Source of the DNA: an uncultured Actinomycetes bacterium | GTDB lineage: Bacteria; Actinomycetota; Actinomycetes; Actinomycetales; Microbacteriaceae | Reading direction: 5' to 3' | Assembly: GCA_903920435.1 (NCBI GenBank) | Contig: CAIXMB010000057.1 | Coordinates: 1 to 37,121 of the forward strand | DNA length: 37,121 nt | Shown: positions 25,068 to 33,344 of the stretch, piece after piece | How positions within the stretch are numbered: position 1 is the stretch's first letter | How the letters are laid out: every line of letters starts with the position of its first letter | The notes under the pieces: model-generated | Database searches by the model: none | The model's input: only the letters and a program-made list of their open reading frames with translations | Told to the model about the DNA's origin: nothing | Program-made: the position numbers and the translations under genes

Positions 25068-26201
25068 ATGGCTTCGGACACCCAGGCGGACACCACCCCG
25101 ATGGTGAAGGTGGATGACCTCGTCAAGCACTTCAAGCGCTCCGACGGTGCGACGGTCACGGCCGTAGACGGAGTCTCGATCGAGGTGATGCCGGGCGAGT
25201 TCACCGTGCTTCTCGGCCCGAGCGGTTGCGGCAAGACCACGCTGCTGCGCTGCGTCGCCGGACTCGAGCGACCGATCGGCGGTCGCATCCAGATCCGCGG
25301 GCGCACCGTCTTCGACGGCGACAAGAAGGTCAACCTCGCCCCGGAGCACCGCGGCCTCAACATGATCTTCCAGTCCTACGCGCTGTGGCCGCACATGACG
25401 GCCGCCCAGAATGTCGCCTACCCGCTCAGCGCGCAGAAGGTTGACAAGAAGGACATCCCGGCGCGCGTGGCGAGAGCCCTCGAGATGGTCGGCATCCCCG
25501 AGCTCGGCAAGCAGTACCCGAGCCAGATGAGCGGCGGCCAGCAGCAGCGCGTCGCGCTCGCCCGCGCACTCGTCTCCAACAGCGACCTCGTGCTGTTCGA
25601 CGAGCCCCTGTCGAACGTCGACGCGAAGGTGCGCGAGCAACTGCGCTTCGAGCTGCTCTCGATGCAGCGCGACCTCGGGTTCGCCGCACTGTACGTGACG
25701 CACGACCAGACCGAGGCGATGGAGCTCGCCAACACGATCGCGGTGCTCGAGCGCGGCAAGGTCGCCCAGCTGGGCACGCCGCAGGAAATCTACCGCGAGC
25801 CGCGCTCGCGCTACGTCGGCGGCTTCATCGGCACGCTCAACGAGATCGAGGGCACCGTGCAGAGCGTCGACAAGGGCGGCGCGGCCACGGTCACGACCGC
25901 CGTGGGCACCCTCACGGCGGCGAGCATCGCACCCGAGGTGAAGGCGGGCGACCGCGTCGTCGTGGTGTCGCGCCCCGAGCGCGTCGAGCTCGCGACCAAG
26001 GAGCCCACGCTCCCCAACCGCTGGAAGGTGACCGTCGAGACGAGCGTGTTCAGCGGCTCGCGCACCGAGCACGTCACGTCGTTCGACGGCAACCCCGACT
26101 TCCGGGTGTGGCGCTCCGACATGGAGCTCTTCCACACGGGGACCCCGGCGTGGGTCGGCCTCGCGAGCCAGGACCTGCGTGTCCTGCCCTTCGGCGCCTA
26201 G
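25068..26201 (+). CDS. ABC transporter ATP-binding protein
   Basis: A 377-residue ATPase. Walker A is GPSGCGKT (50-57), the Q-loop is IFQSYALWPH, the signature is MSGGQQQRVALARAL, Walker B is LVLFDEPLSNVDA and the H-loop is YVTHDQTEAM. The C-terminal ~100 residues form a TOBE-like domain (IEGTVQSVDKGGAATV, VSRPERVELA). The ATG at 25068 is chosen because GGAAGG lies 7 nt upstream; an ATG at 25011 overlaps the permease stop (ATGA) and would add 19 polar residues. It powers the permease encoded just before; the binding protein is encoded 6 kb downstream. Confidence 0.93.
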   Translation: MASDTQADTTPMVKVDDLVKHFKRSDGATVTAVDGVSIEVMPGEFTVLLGPSGCGKTTLLRCVAGLERPIGGRIQIRGRTVFDGDKKVNLAPEHRGLNMIFQSYALWPHMTAAQNVAYPLSAQKVDKKDIPARVARALEMVGIPELGKQYPSQMSGGQQQRVALARALVSNSDLVLFDEPLSNVDAKVREQLRFELLSMQRDLGFAALYVTHDQTEAMELANTIAVLERGKVAQLGTPQEIYREPRSRYVGGFIGTLNEIEGTVQSVDKGGAATVTTAVGTLTAASIAPEVKAGDRVVVVSRPERVELATKEPTLPNRWKVTVETSVFSGSRTEHVTSFDGNPDFRVWRSDMELFHTGTPAWVGLASQDLRVLPFGA

Positions 26202-26213
26202 GAGGTACTGACG

Positions 26214-27563
26214 ATGACACTGGCGCAGACCATGGGCACGTTCGTGTCCGGACTCAGCCTCGATACCGTTCCCGCGACCGTGCTCGACAGCGCCCGCGAC
26301 CGGTTCCTCGATGCCATCAGCACCGCCGTGGCGGGCCGCGACATGCCCGTGACCAAGGCCATCGCGGCCTCGATCGCGGCGGGCGACGGCACGGGGGCCT
26401 GCACGCTGCTCACCGGCGGCACCGCAGGAGCGCAGGACGCCTCCCTCCTCAACGGCACGGCGATCCACGCCCTCCTCTTCGAGGACTACTTCCCCGTCAG
26501 CGGCGACCACCCCGGCGCCGCGGTCGTTCCGGCCGCGCTGGCGGCGGTCGAGAGCGGGGCACGGATGCGCGGCCGCGCCGGCACGGTGGGCGACGTGCTC
26601 GTGGCCGTCGTCGCGGGCTACGAGATCCAGGTGCGCCTCGGACTCATGACGGGAAAGCGCATCTGGAACCGCAACTTCCGCACGACGCCCGTGCTCGGCG
26701 CCGTTGCGGCGAGCGCGGCGGCAGCGAACGCGTTCGGCCTCGACTCCGACCGCACCGCCGCGGCCCTCTCGATGGGCGCCAACATGGCAAGCGGGTTCCT
26801 CGAGGCGTTCGCGCACGGCACGATGGAGCCCTACATCCACGGCGGAATCGCCGCGCGCAACGGAATCGTCGCCGGGTGGATGGGGTACGGCGGCGTGGAC
26901 ACCGCTCCCCCGACGTTCGAGGGCGGTGCCGGCTACTTCGCCGTCTTCGGTGACGGCGAGTTGGCGCGCGCCGACTTCTCCGAGGAGTGGGGCATCCCCA
27001 CTGTCATCGCGAAGACCTACCCGGCCTCGGGCGGCAAGACCAACATGCTCGACAGCGCGGTCGCCCTCCACGAGCAGGGCATCGACGTCGCCGACATCGT
27101 GAGCGTGCTCGTGCGCGAGCCGAGCGAAGTGCACAGCTTCCCCGGCTCCGACAACAAGGGTCCGTTCCACAACATGTACGAGGTGCAGGACAGCACGCAG
27201 TTCCTCGTCGCCGCGTCGCTGCTGGGACGCCCGATGCGGTCTCTCGCGACCATGCAGAACTTCGCCGACGCCGAGGTCGCCGCGCTCGCGCAGCGCATCG
27301 AGTCAGTGGGCGAGGACGGTCGATACTCGAGCGGCTCGGCCCTGGCCACCATCGAGGTCACCCTTCGCGACGGCACGACCGTCGTGAGCGAGATCAACAA
27401 CCCCGCGGCCCACGTGCCCACCGTCGAGCGGATGGCGGACAAGCTCCGCACCCTCGTGGAGGGCGCCTGGTCGCACGAGAAGACGGAGCGCGTCATCGAC
27501 CTTGTCGCCGGCGACCCGGCACGGCCCGTGGAGGAGCTCTCCTCCGCGATCCAGGGCTCCTGA
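26214..27563 (+). CDS. MmgE/PrpD-family protein
   Basis: A 449-residue protein of the family that includes 2-methylcitrate dehydratase, cis-aconitate decarboxylase and iminodisuccinate epimerase. It shows the conserved N-terminal DRFLDAISTAVAGRD, the active-site-region stretch NGTAIHALLFEDYFPVSGDH (most members have HxxDFDD here, so the D-rich site is altered to LLFEDY), and KTYPASGGKTNMLDSAVAL in the lid domain. It starts after a perfect GGAGGT. The reaction is probably dehydration, isomerisation or decarboxylation of a poly-carboxylate. Its role in the pathway is unknown. Confidence 0.88.
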   Translation: MTLAQTMGTFVSGLSLDTVPATVLDSARDRFLDAISTAVAGRDMPVTKAIAASIAAGDGTGACTLLTGGTAGAQDASLLNGTAIHALLFEDYFPVSGDHPGAAVVPAALAAVESGARMRGRAGTVGDVLVAVVAGYEIQVRLGLMTGKRIWNRNFRTTPVLGAVAASAAAANAFGLDSDRTAAALSMGANMASGFLEAFAHGTMEPYIHGGIAARNGIVAGWMGYGGVDTAPPTFEGGAGYFAVFGDGELARADFSEEWGIPTVIAKTYPASGGKTNMLDSAVALHEQGIDVADIVSVLVREPSEVHSFPGSDNKGPFHNMYEVQDSTQFLVAASLLGRPMRSLATMQNFADAEVAALAQRIESVGEDGRYSSGSALATIEVTLRDGTTVVSEINNPAAHVPTVERMADKLRTLVEGAWSHEKTERVIDLVAGDPARPVEELSSAIQGS

Positions 27564-27607
27564 CCGCACGACAACACACGCAGAACGCAGAACGAGGAGA
27601 TGGACGA

Positions 27608-28810
27608 ATGACGAACCCCGCCAAAGGATCGGACAGTGCTGCCGCCGACGCGGCCCGGCACTTCCGCCAGACCTTGGGGCACTACCCGACGGGAGTGGCC
27701 ATCATCACGGCCACTGTCGACGACCGCCCGGTGGGAATGGTCGTCGGGTCGTTCACGTCCGTCTCCCTCGACCCGCCGCTTGTCGCCTTCTTCGCCGACA
27801 ACGGGTCGGAGACCTGGGCGACCCTGAAGCGCTCCGGTTCGTTCTGCGCCAACGTGCTCAGCAGCCCGCAGGAGGCCCTGAGCCGCCAATTCGTCAAGCG
27901 CGGCACCGACCGCTTCGCCGACATCGCGTGGGCACCAGCCCCCTCGGGCTCGCCCATCCTCGACAGCGTCGTGGCATGGGTTGACTGCGACATCGTGTCG
28001 GTCACCGAATACGGCGACCACCAGATGGTGGTCGGCCGGGTGCGCGACCTGGCCGCCAACGACCCCGTGCCACCGCTCATCTTCCACCGCGGCGGCTACG
28101 GCGAGTTCAACCAGCGCTCCCTCATCTCGGCACCGGAGCGCGACCTCGTCGACGCCCTCAAGCTCGTGGACATCTCCCGGGGCATCCTCGACCGCCTCAG
28201 TGCCGACCTGCACCTCGAGTGCACCGTCACCGCGGCGATCGGCAGCAACTCGGTGGTGCTGGCACGCATCTTCCCGGAATTCACGGATGCCGTCGGCTCG
28301 CCCGTCGGCTACCGCGTGCCCCTCGCTCCCCCGCTCGGACCCGCCCTCATGGCATGGGCCACCCAGGAGGAGCTCGACGCCTGGTTCGCGCGCTCGCCCG
28401 TGCGCCTGACCGACGAGGCGAAGGGCCAGTACCTCGAGCTCCTCGCCCGCCTGCGTGAGGACGGGTGGGCCTGGTTCTCGAAAGACACCGACTTCCAGCG
28501 CATTCAGACCCTTCTCGACACCGCGGCGATGGAGGGGCGCCCGAAGGAGGAGGTGCACCGCGACGCGCAGCGGATCGTCGGCGAGCCGGGCTTCCGGTTC
28601 ATGCCCGACCCGCTCGACCCCGGAACGCGCCACGAGCTGTACAGCGTCGTCGCCCCGGTCGTGCTCCCCGACCGCGACACGGTCATCGGCATCAACGTCA
28701 TCGGCGGCGGCAAGGTGTTCACCGCCGAGCAGATCGCCGCGATCGGCGAGCGTCTGCGCAACGCGGCCGCGTCGGTCGCGCAACTGGGCAGCATGAGGGC
28801 CGCGTCATGA
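27608..28810 (+). CDS. Flavin reductase fused to an IclR-type effector-binding domain
   Basis: A 400-residue two-domain protein. Residues ~15-170 are an FMN reductase of the RutF/HpaC type (HYPTGVAIITATVDDRPVGM, GSFTSVSLDPPLVAFF, FCANVLSS). Residues ~190-395 match the effector domain of IclR regulators (LHLECTVTAAIGSNSVVLAR, YRVPLAPPLGPALMAWATQE, LLARLREDGWAWFS), but there is no helix-turn-helix in between. It should supply FMNH2 to the LLM monooxygenases encoded right after it (ATGA overlap). The IclR domain may sense the substrate and gate NADH use, as the C-terminal MarR-like domain does in the p-hydroxyphenylacetate hydroxylase reductase C1. This is inference. GAGGAGATGG precedes the start. 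Confidence 0.9.
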   Translation: MTNPAKGSDSAAADAARHFRQTLGHYPTGVAIITATVDDRPVGMVVGSFTSVSLDPPLVAFFADNGSETWATLKRSGSFCANVLSSPQEALSRQFVKRGTDRFADIAWAPAPSGSPILDSVVAWVDCDIVSVTEYGDHQMVVGRVRDLAANDPVPPLIFHRGGYGEFNQRSLISAPERDLVDALKLVDISRGILDRLSADLHLECTVTAAIGSNSVVLARIFPEFTDAVGSPVGYRVPLAPPLGPALMAWATQEELDAWFARSPVRLTDEAKGQYLELLARLREDGWAWFSKDTDFQRIQTLLDTAAMEGRPKEEVHRDAQRIVGEPGFRFMPDPLDPGTRHELYSVVAPVVLPDRDTVIGINVIGGGKVFTAEQIAAIGERLRNAAASVAQLGSMRAAS

Positions 28811-30138
28811 CCGATGCGCCGCGCCAGATGAATCTCGCGCTCTACAACGCGCCGAGCGGCATCAGTATCGGCTCGTGGCGGCGCGAGAACAGCACCTCAG
28901 ACGAGCTGCTCGGGCTCGACCTCATCACGCGCACCGCCCAGCAGTGCGAGCGGGCGGGCATTGACGCTCTGTTCCTCGCGGACAACGTCTCGACCGGCCC
29001 CGACGACTACCGCCAGGCCCTCAACTACCCCCTGGAGCCCATGGTCGTGCTGGCGGCGGTGGCGGCCAACACGACCCGCATCGGCCTCGTCGCCACCGGT
29101 TCCACGACGTTCATCGAGCCGTACAACCTGGCGAGGTTCATGGCGACCCTCGATCACATCAGCAAGGGCCGCGCCGGGTGGAACATCGTCACCTCGGTGT
29201 CGGGCGCGCACAACTTCACGATGGAGATGCCCTCCCACGCCGAGCGCTACCGCCAGGCCGAGGAGTACATGCAGGTCGTGACGCAGCTGTGGGACAGCTG
29301 GGACGACGACGCGATCGTTCAGGACAGGGAATCCGGTGTCTGGGCAGACACCGACAAGATCCACCGCATCGATTTCGCGGGCGAGTTCCACCAGGTGCAG
29401 GGTCCGCTCAACATCGCCCGCTCGCCCCAGGGCCGGCCGGTGTTCGCGCAGGCCGGGTCATCGCCGGCAGGCATGGGCTTCGCCACCCGGTGGGCCGATC
29501 TCGTGTTCACACCGCAGCCCACGGTCGAGGGTGCACGGGAGTTCTACGCCGCGCTGAAGAAGCAGATCGCCGACGCGGGGCGCGACCCCGGCACCGTGCG
29601 TATCCTGCCGGGCTTCGTGCCGATCATCGCCGACACCGAGACCGAGGCGAAGAAGCTCGCGGCCGAGCTGCTCGACCTCATCGACTTCGAGGCCGGGCGC
29701 GCAGACCTCCAGCGCTTCATGGCGCCCGTGGAGGTCGGCGATCTGGAGCTCGACGAGCCCATCCCCGCCGAGCGCCTCATCCACCCCGACCAGGTGGAGA
29801 CCGGGCGCACGAAGTACAAGCAGCTCTACGAGCTCGCGCTGGGGGGCGCGACGTTGCGGGACCTCGTGCGCGTCAAGTCGAGCCTCAGCGACCACGCGAG
29901 CATCGTCGGCACCGCCGAGCAGGCCGCCGACCTCATGGAGACGTACTTCACCCAGGGCGGCGCCGACGGCTTCATGATCGTGCCGCCGTACATGATGGGC
30001 GGCCTCGACGCCATCACCGAGCAGCTCGTACCCGTGCTCAAGCAGCGCGGGCTGTTCCGCCAGGACTACGAGGGCACCACGTTGCGCGACCACCTCGGGC
30101 TCGAGCGCCCGGGAACCACCACGAAGGGCAAGGCATGA
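28807..30138 (+). CDS. LLM-class FMN-dependent monooxygenase (NtaA/SnaA/DszA type), copy 1
   Basis: A 443-residue TIM-barrel enzyme that uses FMNH2 from the adjacent reductase. Family landmarks are ERAGIDALFLADN, GLVATGSTTFIEPYNLARFM, KGRAGWNIVTS, ERYRQAEEYMQVVTQLWDSW, and RSPQGRPVFAQAGSS. The group includes monooxygenases for nitrilotriacetate, EDTA, pristinamycin and dibenzothiophene sulfone, i.e. C-N, C-S or Baeyer-Villiger type oxidations. It is the first of two tandem paralogues, starting at the reductase stop (ATGA). The substrate is unknown. Confidence 0.93.
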   Translation: MTDAPRQMNLALYNAPSGISIGSWRRENSTSDELLGLDLITRTAQQCERAGIDALFLADNVSTGPDDYRQALNYPLEPMVVLAAVAANTTRIGLVATGSTTFIEPYNLARFMATLDHISKGRAGWNIVTSVSGAHNFTMEMPSHAERYRQAEEYMQVVTQLWDSWDDDAIVQDRESGVWADTDKIHRIDFAGEFHQVQGPLNIARSPQGRPVFAQAGSSPAGMGFATRWADLVFTPQPTVEGAREFYAALKKQIADAGRDPGTVRILPGFVPIIADTETEAKKLAAELLDLIDFEAGRADLQRFMAPVEVGDLELDEPIPAERLIHPDQVETGRTKYKQLYELALGGATLRDLVRVKSSLSDHASIVGTAEQAADLMETYFTQGGADGFMIVPPYMMGGLDAITEQLVPVLKQRGLFRQDYEGTTLRDHLGLERPGTTTKGKA

Positions 30139-31454
30139 CTACCGCACCGCGCCAGATGAACCTCGCGCTCTACAACGCGTCGAGCGGCATCAGCGTCGGC
30201 GCGTGGCGGCGCCCCGACAGCACCTCCGACGAGCTGCTGGGGCTCGACCTCATGGCGCGGATCGCCCAGCAGTGCGAGCGCGCGTGCATGGACGCGTTCT
30301 TCCTCGCCGACAACGTCTCGCCGTCGCCCACGGACTACCGCCAGGCGCCCAACTACCCGCTCGAGCCGATGACCGTGCTCGGCGCCCTCTCGGCGCTGAC
30401 CACCAAGATCGGGCTCATCGCGACCGGATCGACGTCGTACATCTCGCCGTACAACCTCGCGCGCTACATGGCCACCATCGACCACCTGAGCAAGGGCCGC
30501 GCGGGCTGGAACATCGTGACGTCGTACACGGGCAACCAGAACTTCTCGACGACCCTCACGGAGCACGACGAGCGCTACCGCCAGGCCGACGAGTACCTGC
30601 GCGTCGTCACGCAGTTGTGGGACAGCTGGCGCGATGATGCAATCGTCCAGGACCGGGCGACGGGGATGTGGGCCGACCCCTCCCGGGTGAGCCGCATCGA
30701 CTTCGAGGGCGACTACTACCGCGTCGCGGGGCCGCTCAACATCCCGCGCTCGCCCCAGGGCTGGCCGGTGTTCGCCCAGGCCGGGTCGTCGGCGGCGGGC
30801 ATCGGCTTCGCCACGGCGTGGGCCGATCTCGTCTTCACGCCGCAGACGAACCTCGAGAGCGCGCAGGGCTTCTACTCCGACCTCAAGAAGCGGGTCGCCG
30901 ATGCGGGTCGCGATCCCGACGCGGTGCGCGTGCTGCCGGCGTTCGTGCCGATCATCGCGGACACCGAGACGGAGGCCAAGAAGATCAAGGCGAGCCTGCT
31001 CGACCTCATCGACTACGAAGCAGGCCGCGCCGAACTCCAGCGGTTCATCCAGCCCGTCCAGATCGGCGACCTCGAACTCGACGAGCCCATTCCCGCGGAG
31101 CGCCTCGTGCACCCCGACCAGATCGAGGGCGCGCAGACCCGGTACAAGCAGTCGTACGACCTGGCCGCAACCGGGGCGTCACTGCGCGAGATGATCCGCG
31201 TTCGCGCGACCGCGACCGATCACGCGAGCGTCGTGGGGACCGCCGAGCAGGCCGCCGACCTCATGGAGTCGTTCTTCACCCGGGGCGGCGCGGATGGCTT
31301 CATGTTCATGGCCTCGTACATGATGGGCGGCCTCGACGGCATCACCGACCGACTCATCCCCGTACTCCAGGAGCGCGGGCTGTTCCGCACCGAGTACACC
31401 GAGTCGACCCTGCGCGGGCACCTCGGCCTCGAGCGCCCCGCGGGCCGCTCGTGA
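30135..31454 (+). CDS. LLM-class FMN-dependent monooxygenase, copy 2
   Basis: A 439-residue paralogue of the gene before it, about 70% identical by eye (not computed). The cofactor and barrel motifs are the same (YNLARYMATIDHLSKGRAGW, RSPQGWPVFAQAGSS), but likely substrate-lining stretches differ: SYTGNQNFSTTLTEHDE against SVSGAHNFTMEMPSHAE, and ERACMDAFFLADN against ERAGIDALFLADN. It overlaps its neighbour by ATGA and the next gene by GTGA. The two copies may act on successive intermediates, on stereoisomers, or form a heteromer. Confidence 0.93.
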   Translation: MTTAPRQMNLALYNASSGISVGAWRRPDSTSDELLGLDLMARIAQQCERACMDAFFLADNVSPSPTDYRQAPNYPLEPMTVLGALSALTTKIGLIATGSTSYISPYNLARYMATIDHLSKGRAGWNIVTSYTGNQNFSTTLTEHDERYRQADEYLRVVTQLWDSWRDDAIVQDRATGMWADPSRVSRIDFEGDYYRVAGPLNIPRSPQGWPVFAQAGSSAAGIGFATAWADLVFTPQTNLESAQGFYSDLKKRVADAGRDPDAVRVLPAFVPIIADTETEAKKIKASLLDLIDYEAGRAELQRFIQPVQIGDLELDEPIPAERLVHPDQIEGAQTRYKQSYDLAATGASLREMIRVRATATDHASVVGTAEQAADLMESFFTRGGADGFMFMASYMMGGLDGITDRLIPVLQERGLFRTEYTESTLRGHLGLERPAGRS

Positions 31455-32020
31455 GGAACGCCGTCATCCTGCACTGGCTGACGTACGAGCACGAGTACTA
31501 CAGCGACGAGTACCCCGCGGGCAGCGATGCCAACTGGCTGCCCTGGTTGCAGAAGCGGCTCATGATGAACGACATCAAGGCCGATACTCCCGAGGTCACG
31601 CGCCCGTTCGACTTCGACTACGCGTCGTGGGTGCGCGAGATCGAGCGCTACGACATCACCTCGCAGACCACGCTCGTGGGCCTGAGCATGGGCAGCGGGT
31701 TCTGGGTGCGCTACCTGAGCGAGCATCCCGAGATCGAGGTCGACAGGGTCTTCCTCGTGGCGCCGTGGCTCAACGTGCACGGTGAGGAGGCGACCGACTT
31801 CTTCGAGTTCGAGATCGACCCGGGAGTCGTCGCGCGAGCTCGCAACGGCGTCACGATCTTCACCTCGGACAACGACCGGTTCGAGTCGCTCGACTCCGTC
31901 GCGCTGCTGCGCGAGAAGTTGCCGGATGCCGCGGTGAGGGTGTTCCCGGGCTACGGGCACTTCGCGCTGAAGGATCTGGGCACCGAAGCGTTCCCCGAGC
32001 TGCTCGAGGCGATCCTCTGA
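31451..32020 (+). CDS. Alpha/beta hydrolase, RBBP9/YdeN-like
   Basis: A 189-residue small serine hydrolase. The nucleophile motif is GLSMGSG (S79), followed by VFLVAPWLNVHG, the acid region TSDNDRFESLDSV, and the catalytic His in GYGHFALKD. Size and layout fit the RBBP9/YdeN family. Directly after two monooxygenases, it could open a lactone or ester made by Baeyer-Villiger-type oxidation; this is inference. The GTG start overlaps the monooxygenase stop as GTGA. The first residues are unusually rich in aromatic and acidic residues (YEHEYYSDEY). Confidence 0.85.
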   Translation: MRNAVILHWLTYEHEYYSDEYPAGSDANWLPWLQKRLMMNDIKADTPEVTRPFDFDYASWVREIERYDITSQTTLVGLSMGSGFWVRYLSEHPEIEVDRVFLVAPWLNVHGEEATDFFEFEIDPGVVARARNGVTIFTSDNDRFESLDSVALLREKLPDAAVRVFPGYGHFALKDLGTEAFPELLEAIL

Positions 32021-32038
32021 TGCTCAAGTCAACAACCA

Positions 32039-32052
32039 GTCAAACGGTTGAA
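32039..32052. promoter_or_regulatory. Island operator, CG-centred (binding-protein gene, distal site)
   Basis: GTCAAACGGTTGAA shares the 12-bp core TCAAACGGTTGA with the site at 22930-22941. It begins 19 bp after the hydrolase stop and is 89 bp, centre to centre, before the second site. Confidence 0.65.
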
Positions 32053-32127
32053 TCCGTCGTGCTGGGCCGAGTTTACCGCCTGATTACTGGGCATGCAGGT
32101 GTTTTGGGCAAGTTTGATCATGTCACG

Positions 32128-32141
32128 GTCAATCCATTGAC
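32128..32141. promoter_or_regulatory. Island operator, CC-centred (binding-protein gene, proximal site)
   Basis: GTCAATCCATTGAC is a perfect 6-2-6 palindrome identical to 10790-10803. Its right arm forms the TTGAC of the -35 element of the next promoter. Confidence 0.72.
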
Positions 32142-32165
32142 TTTGTAGTTGTTCGGCAGTATCTT
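32137..32165 (+). promoter_or_regulatory. Promoter of the binding-protein gene
   Basis: TTGACT (32137-32142), 17 bp, TATCTT (32160-32165). Transcription would start near 32172, leaving a ~59-nt leader. The promoter lets the binding protein be made in excess of the membrane components. Confidence 0.7.
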
Positions 32166-32230
32166 CGTGTAATCCGCAGCACGCCAGCGACGACTGAAGC
32201 GGAAACCCAATCCGACCAAGGAGACCTTCA

Positions 32231-33286
32231 ATGAAGAATCGTTCCAAGACCTGGTGGCTCGCAGCGGTCACCGTCGGTGCGCTCGCGCTCGCGGGCTGCA
32301 CCTCCGCAACCCCCGCCCCCGACCCCGCCAGCAGCGCCTCCGGCGCTCCGGCGGAAGACCCGGAGTTCACCAAGCTCGTCGAGGCGGCCAAGGCCGAGGG
32401 CACCCTCACCTACTTCAACGACTTCCCGCCCGCGATCAACGACCAGATCGTGGCGCAGTTCCAGGCGGAGTACGGGATCACCATCCAGTACCTCGCACTG
32501 AACAGCGCGCTGCTCATCGAGCGGTACTCGGCCGAGGCCTCGGCGGGCGCGCTGTCCGCCGACGTCGTCTCGATGGCCCAGTCCGCCGACTTCTTCCAGG
32601 ACGCCCTCGACCAGGGTTGGACAGAGGAGCTCACGGCCGCCGAGCTGCCCGCCATGGCGGACTACCCGGAGGACTTCAAGCAGGGTGACACGTCGGCAAC
32701 CGTCGCGTTCGGCGCGTTCCTGATCCTCTACAACAAGGACAAGCTCGACAAGGACATGGTCCCCACCACGTTCGAGGACCTGACGGACAAGAAGTACAAG
32801 GACCAGCTGGTCATCGTCGACCCCACGACGAACAACGCGTTCGTCGGGTTCTACGACGCCCTGCGCACCGCCTACGGTGACAAGTGGTTCGCCGACATCC
32901 TCAAGAACAACCCGAAGTTCTACCCGGCGGCCTCCGCCGGCGCGCAGGCCATGATGGCCGGCGAGGGCCTGCTGATGACCCCCGCCCTCGGCGCGGTCGC
33001 CCAGGCGCTGCTCGACTCGGGTGCTCCCGTAGGAACCGTCACCCCCCCGGTCACGACCGGTCCGCAGTTCAACCTCGTGCTCACCGACCCGTCGATCGCC
33101 CCGCACCCGAACGCCGCGAAGCTCTTCGCGAACTGGATGCTGAGCAAGGAGGGCAACCTCAAGGCGACGGGAGACCTCATCCTCTCCCCGTTCGACCCGT
33201 CGACCGCTCCCGAGGGATACATCCAGATGGAGCGCGTGACCCCGAAGATGAAGAAGGAGATCCTCGCGCTGCTGAAGATCAGCTAG
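32231..33286 (+). CDS. ABC transporter substrate-binding lipoprotein
   Basis: A 351-residue secreted lipoprotein. It has a short basic start (MKNRSK), a hydrophobic core and the lipobox LAGC with the lipidated Cys at 23, then a Ser/Pro/Ala-rich linker and a type-2 periplasmic-binding fold (AKAEGTLTYFNDFPPAINDQ, YNKDKLDKDMVPTTFEDLTD, NAAKLFANWMLSKEGN). It resembles the iron(III)/FbpA-like and related small-anion binding proteins. It would catch the substrate outside the membrane for the permease and ATPase at 23.2-26.2 kb. AAGGAG before the ATG is a good ribosome-binding site. No tyrosine pair typical of ferric-iron binding is obvious, so an organic ligand is more likely. Confidence 0.92.
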   Translation: MKNRSKTWWLAAVTVGALALAGCTSATPAPDPASSASGAPAEDPEFTKLVEAAKAEGTLTYFNDFPPAINDQIVAQFQAEYGITIQYLALNSALLIERYSAEASAGALSADVVSMAQSADFFQDALDQGWTEELTAAELPAMADYPEDFKQGDTSATVAFGAFLILYNKDKLDKDMVPTTFEDLTDKKYKDQLVIVDPTTNNAFVGFYDALRTAYGDKWFADILKNNPKFYPAASAGAQAMMAGEGLLMTPALGAVAQALLDSGAPVGTVTPPVTTGPQFNLVLTDPSIAPHPNAAKLFANWMLSKEGNLKATGDLILSPFDPSTAPEGYIQMERVTPKMKKEILALLKIS

Positions 33287-33303
33287 CTCGAGAGCAGTAT
33301 TCC

Positions 33304-33344
33304 GCCGGCGAGTTCGCACCCTTCACGGGTGCGGGCTCGCCGGC
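33304..33344 (+). terminator. Strong hairpin after the binding-protein gene
   Basis: Arms GCCGGCGAG/CTCGCCGGC and CGCACCC/GGGTGCG form a 16-bp stem with a 2x2 internal mismatch and a 5-nt loop. It has no U-run. It probably acts as a partial terminator or as a 3' end that stabilises the binding-protein part of the transcript. Confidence 0.65.

Noticed and set aside
23233-26201. Ferric iron importer
   Set aside because: The permease and ATPase are of the FbpBC-like type, but the genes are embedded in a catabolic operon, no iron-responsive operator was seen, and the binding protein shows no obvious iron-binding tyrosine pair.
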